64,000 nt of DNA, from positions 3,038,001 to 3,102,000 of the forward strand of contig OY282456.1 in the NCBI GenBank assembly GCA_958296225.1, given 5' to 3'. Within the stretch, counting starts at the first letter, position 1, and the number at the start of each line of letters is the position of its first letter. Origin of the DNA: an uncultured Dehalococcoidia bacterium (GTDB taxonomy: Bacteria; Chloroflexota; Dehalococcoidia; Lucifugimonadales; UBA3495). Positions 60,926-64,000 of this stretch are shown here, one piece after another. Below the pieces are notes generated by a model. That model was not told the DNA's origin. It did no database searches and saw nothing but the letters and a program-made list of their open reading frames with translations. Made by a program: the position numbers and the translations under genes.

Positions 60926-61819
60926 CTACGCCTCCGGGAAGGGTATCAGCCCCAGCATATCCCGCGCCTGCTGTGGCGTGGCCGGCTCCCGCCCGTTGAG
61001 CCGCGCCATTGTTACCGCCCATTCGATGTACTGCGCGTTGGAGGTGGGCTGCGGGTTGTTGGGCAGGAAGGGGCTGTCCTCAAAGCCCACCCGGATGTGC
61101 GCGCCGGTGGCGATGGCGATGGCGCACAGGGGGAAGGTTTGCCCCATGCTGCTGTGGGTCAGCCAGGTGGATTCGGGGTAGCGCTCGCGGATAGTTTCCA
61201 CCACCAGCGCGTAGTTGCGCGGCGAACCCACCATCGATTGCCGCCCGTCGCCCCAATGCGCCCCCGGTTCCACCAGAAAATACCGGCTGTCTTTGATGTA
61301 GCCTTCGGCCATCAGCGTAAAGGCGTTGTTCAGCTCCCCGGTGTCGTGTACTGCCGGCTCCGGGAAGGTGCCGCGCTGATAGCAGGCGTCCAGCGTCGCC
61401 GTGATGTCCTCAAAGGAGTTGGGAGTGACGGAGGTTTGCCGCCGCCCCGTCTCCGGGTTCACCGGCCAGCGCACGCTCATGCCCAGGTTCAGCGACACCA
61501 TCTCTACGGGCTGGGGCGTTTCCAGCAGGTAGCGCGTTACCGCCTCCACCGGGACGTGGGCCTGGCGCGCGGTGGTGTGGTTCAGGGCCAAATCGCACTG
61601 CGCGCGAATCATCGCGTCGGTCTGGGCGTACCAGGCCGGGTCGTAGCTGATGCCGCCGTCGGGCGTGCGGGCGTGGAAATGCACGATGGATGCGCCGGCT
61701 TCGTAGCAGCGCACCGCCTCCTGCGCCACTTCCTCCGGCGTCCAGGGGACGTTGGGGTTGTGCTCCCGCCCCCGGCTGCCGTTCAAGCATCCTTTGATAA
61801 TGATAGTGTCCATAATCAT
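60926..61819 (-). CDS. BKACE-family (3-keto acid cleavage) enzyme
   Basis: DUF849/BKACE TIM-barrel metalloenzyme that cleaves beta-keto acids with acetyl-CoA. Zinc-binding pattern SIVHFHARTPDGG (HxH) is clear, and IKGCLNGSRG at the start, VSLNLGM and LVEPGAHWGDG are typical. 297 residues. The ATG at 61819 sits about 130 bases from the divergent XDH-type gene. Substrate differs between BKACE members and is not assigned here. Confidence 0.9.
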   Translation of the reverse strand: MIMDTIIIKGCLNGSRGREHNPNVPWTPEEVAQEAVRCYEAGASIVHFHARTPDGGISYDPAWYAQTDAMIRAQCDLALNHTTARQAHVPVEAVTRYLLETPQPVEMVSLNLGMSVRWPVNPETGRRQTSVTPNSFEDITATLDACYQRGTFPEPAVHDTGELNNAFTLMAEGYIKDSRYFLVEPGAHWGDGRQSMVGSPRNYALVVETIRERYPESTWLTHSSMGQTFPLCAIAIATGAHIRVGFEDSPFLPNNPQPTSNAQYIEWAVTMARLNGREPATPQQARDMLGLIPFPEA

Positions 61820-61948
61820 CCGCCTTTGTTCACCGAGCTTTGTTCACCGAGGATTTACGCAAGGCCGGTCGCGGCGTGTGCCGCCGGTTCGCGGGCTATG
61901 CTATCATACCGCCGTCTGGAAAATGGAAATCAGTCGGAGGAAAAACTA

Positions 61949-64000
61949 ATGCCGGACTACAATCCCAACATGGTATTGACTAGCGACCGGGAATTCAAAG
62001 TCGTCGGCACCCGTCCGGTGCGCCACGACGGAGCGGATAAAGTCACCGGCCTGGCCCGCTACAGCGCCGACCTGAACCTGCCGGGGATGCTGCACGGGAA
62101 AATACTGCGCAGCCCCCACGCCCACGCCCGCATCAAGTCCATCGACACCAGCAAGGCCGAGGCCATGCCCGGCGTCCGCGCCGTCATAACCGGCGCCGAC
62201 ATCGTGGAACCTATGGGCCGCGCTTCCGACCTGGCGGAAGGGGCGATGATTAACTTCAAGTTCCTGAGCAACAACGTGATGGCTCAGGACAAAGCGCTCT
62301 ACAAGGGCCACGCTCTGGCCGCCGTCGCCGCCGTGAATCCCCACGTCGCCGAGGAAGCCCTGAATCAAATCGCGGTGGAGTACGAGGTACTGCCGCCAGT
62401 GATGCGCGCGCGCGACGCCATGGCCGAGGGCGCGACGCTGGTTCACGACCGGCTGGCGGCCCTGAACACCGCCGCTACCCGCGCCGGCGGCATTCTGGAT
62501 GATGACGATGACGCCTTTGGCACCAACGTTGCCAACCATTTCGAGTTTCGCATGGGCGATTTGGACGCCGGTTTTGCCGGCGCCGACGTGGTGGTGGAAC
62601 GCAGCGTAAGCACGTCAGCCGTCCACCAGGGCTACATCGAACCCCACAGCGGCACCGCGATGTGGCACGACGACGGCGCGCTGACCATCTGGTCCAGCAG
62701 CCAGGGCCACTTCACCGTCCGCGAGCATACCGCCCGGCTGGTCGGCGTTCCCGTTTCTAAAGTCAAGGCGATTCCCATGGAAATCGGCGGCGGGTTCGGC
62801 GCCAAGCTGGCCGTGTATATGGAGCCGGTGGCGGCGCTGCTGGCCCGCAAGGCCCACGCTCCCGTCAAGGTCGCCATGAACCGCACCGAGGTTTTTGAGG
62901 CCACCGGCCCGACCTCCGGCACCGAAATCTCCTGCCGGATTGGCGCCACCAACGACGGCAAAATCACAGCCGCGGAAGTGCGCATGATTTTTGAGGCCGG
63001 CGCGTTCCCCGGCTCTCCGGTACCCGGCGCCGCCAACTGCGTCCTCGCCGCCTACGACATCGCCAACACCTACATTGAGGGCTACGACATTGTCGTGAAC
63101 CGGCCCAAGACGGCGGCCTACCGCGCCCCCGGCTCGCCGGCGGCGGCCTACTGCGTGGAAGTCGCGCTGGACGAACTGGCCGGCAAGCTGGGCATCGACC
63201 CCATCGACTTCCGGCTGATGAACAGCGCCAAAGAGGGCACCCGCCGTCCCACCGGCCCGCTGACGCCCAAAGTCGGCTACATCGAAACCCTGGAGGCGGC
63301 CAAGGCCCACCCCCATTACAGCGCGCCCAAAGACGGCAAATATCGCGGCCGGGGCGTCGCCGCCGGTTTCTGGGGCAACAACACCGGCCCGTCCGCGGCC
63401 GTCGCTTTGGTCAACCCGGACGGTACGGTTACCCTTACCGAAGGTTCGCCGGACATCGGCGGCACCCGCGCCTCGGTATCCCAGCAGCTGGCCGAAGTGC
63501 TGGGCATCGCCGTTGAAGACGTGAATCCGCAGATTGGCGATACCGACAGCATCGGCTTCACCTCCAACACCGGCGGCAGCAGCGTTACTTTCAAGACGGG
63601 CTTCGCCGCCTACACCGCCGCCCAGGACATCCGCCAGCAGATGATTGCCCGCGCCGCCCGCATCTGGGAGGTGGCGGCGGATGACGTGCTCTATGAAGAC
63701 GGCGTGCTGACGCACCGGGCCGACGACCAGCTCCGGCTGACTTTCCAGCAGCTGGCCGCCCGCCAGGTGCCTACCGGCGGCCCCATCGTGGGACGCGGCG
63801 GCGTCAACCCCGGCGGCGCCGGCCCTTGCATCGCCGTCCATATCGTCGATGTTGAGGTTGATGTGGAGACGGGCAAAGTGGACATCGTGCGCTACACCGC
63901 CGTCCAGGACGCCGGCAAGGCGATCCACCCCTCCTATGTGGAGGGCCAGATTCAGGGCGGCGCGGTGCAAGGCATCGGCTGGGCGCTCAACGAGGAGTAT
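61949..64000 (+). CDS. Xanthine dehydrogenase-family molybdopterin-binding subunit, 3' end missing
   Basis: The first 684 residues of a large molybdopterin subunit run off the right edge. RPVRHDGADKVTGLARYSAD at the N-terminus, EIGGGFGAKLAVYMEPVAAL, TAAYRAPGSPAAAYCVE and HIVDVEVDVETGKVDI are characteristic of the CoxL/XDH family. CoxL proper has a CSFR motif; I do not see it here, so a CO dehydrogenase is unlikely. It would oxidise a heteroaromatic or aldehyde substrate with FAD and iron-sulphur partner subunits, which must lie outside. GGAGGAAAAA precedes the ATG at 61949. Confidence 0.9.
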   Translation, partial: MPDYNPNMVLTSDREFKVVGTRPVRHDGADKVTGLARYSADLNLPGMLHGKILRSPHAHARIKSIDTSKAEAMPGVRAVITGADIVEPMGRASDLAEGAMINFKFLSNNVMAQDKALYKGHALAAVAAVNPHVAEEALNQIAVEYEVLPPVMRARDAMAEGATLVHDRLAALNTAATRAGGILDDDDDAFGTNVANHFEFRMGDLDAGFAGADVVVERSVSTSAVHQGYIEPHSGTAMWHDDGALTIWSSSQGHFTVREHTARLVGVPVSKVKAIPMEIGGGFGAKLAVYMEPVAALLARKAHAPVKVAMNRTEVFEATGPTSGTEISCRIGATNDGKITAAEVRMIFEAGAFPGSPVPGAANCVLAAYDIANTYIEGYDIVVNRPKTAAYRAPGSPAAAYCVEVALDELAGKLGIDPIDFRLMNSAKEGTRRPTGPLTPKVGYIETLEAAKAHPHYSAPKDGKYRGRGVAAGFWGNNTGPSAAVALVNPDGTVTLTEGSPDIGGTRASVSQQLAEVLGIAVEDVNPQIGDTDSIGFTSNTGGSSVTFKTGFAAYTAAQDIRQQMIARAARIWEVAADDVLYEDGVLTHRADDQLRLTFQQLAARQVPTGGPIVGRGGVNPGGAGPCIAVHIVDVEVDVETGKVDIVRYTAVQDAGKAIHPSYVEGQIQGGAVQGIGWALNEEY

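Noticed and set aside
61949..64000. CO dehydrogenase large subunit
   Set aside because: The CSFR active-site motif of CoxL was not seen; only the general XDH-family large-subunit call is supported.

Overview
The window is a G+C-rich bacterial chromosome segment with tightly packed genes, many stop/start overlaps and several GTG or TTG starts. Gene content fits a Chloroflexota lineage of the Dehalococcoidia/SAR202 type: an HMG-CoA-synthase-like protein fused to a DUF35 Zn-ribbon/OB fold beside an SCP2-type thiolase, a DapL-type lysine route, a pgk-apgM-tpiA run, a membrane pyrophosphatase, an LLM flavin oxidoreductase, a BKACE enzyme, a xanthine-dehydrogenase-type large subunit and Uma2 copies. 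The taxonomic call is inference; no rRNA or tRNA gene was seen.

Layout. 1-3 kb: an AT-richer EamA-type transporter running off the left edge, smpB and an S41 protease. 3-6.6 kb: HMGS/DUF35 and thiolase genes separated by a sensor-like protein with a TIR/NDT-like end. 6.8-9.8 kb: minC-minD-minE followed by a duplicated small membrane protein. 10-14 kb: MFS transporter, class III aminotransferase, monooxygenase, glutaredoxin-like and thioredoxin-like genes. 14-24 kb (minus strand): a purine block, guaA-purD-purE-purB-purC-purS, interspersed with two DUF3105 proteins and unknowns. 24-38.5 kb: Fic protein, then a long plus-strand run of tsaC, a degenerate prenyl synthase, pgk, apgM, tpiA, miaA, dapF, dapL and hflX, interrupted by a decayed toxin with a fused antitoxin and by two Uma2 copies. 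38.5-50 kb: HNH nuclease, acetamidase/formamidase, SDR, pyrophosphatase, metallophosphoesterase, LLM oxidoreductase, HAD, a hendecad coiled-coil protein and an amidase with a possible GatC/AtzG-like partner. 50.3-53.2 kb: a two-gene operon with its own promoter, encoding a candidate divergent tubulin/FtsZ-superfamily protein and a secreted single-pass membrane protein. 53-64 kb: CPBP protease, trpA, a pair of MITE-like elements, a DAHP synthase behind an attenuation leader, GNAT, a cytidylate-kinase-like protein, rhomboid, a PIN toxin pair, BKACE and the truncated molybdopterin subunit.

The strongest new-looking signals are four. First, a leader peptide with a Phe-Tyr-Leu-Tyr-Ala-Tyr run, followed by a 12-bp terminator and a compensating antiterminator, sits directly upstream of DAHP synthase (56355-56605). 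Second, the possible tubulin-like operon (50310-53230). Third, the decayed RelE/HigB-type toxin whose antitoxin is fused to a domain that also forms the preceding gene (32232-34243). Fourth, a probable non-catalytic HMGS-like protein, with Leu at the nucleophile position, sharing an overlapping gene string with a TIR/NDT-like protein (3023-6586). All functional assignments rest on reading translations and motifs by eye; no database search was run.
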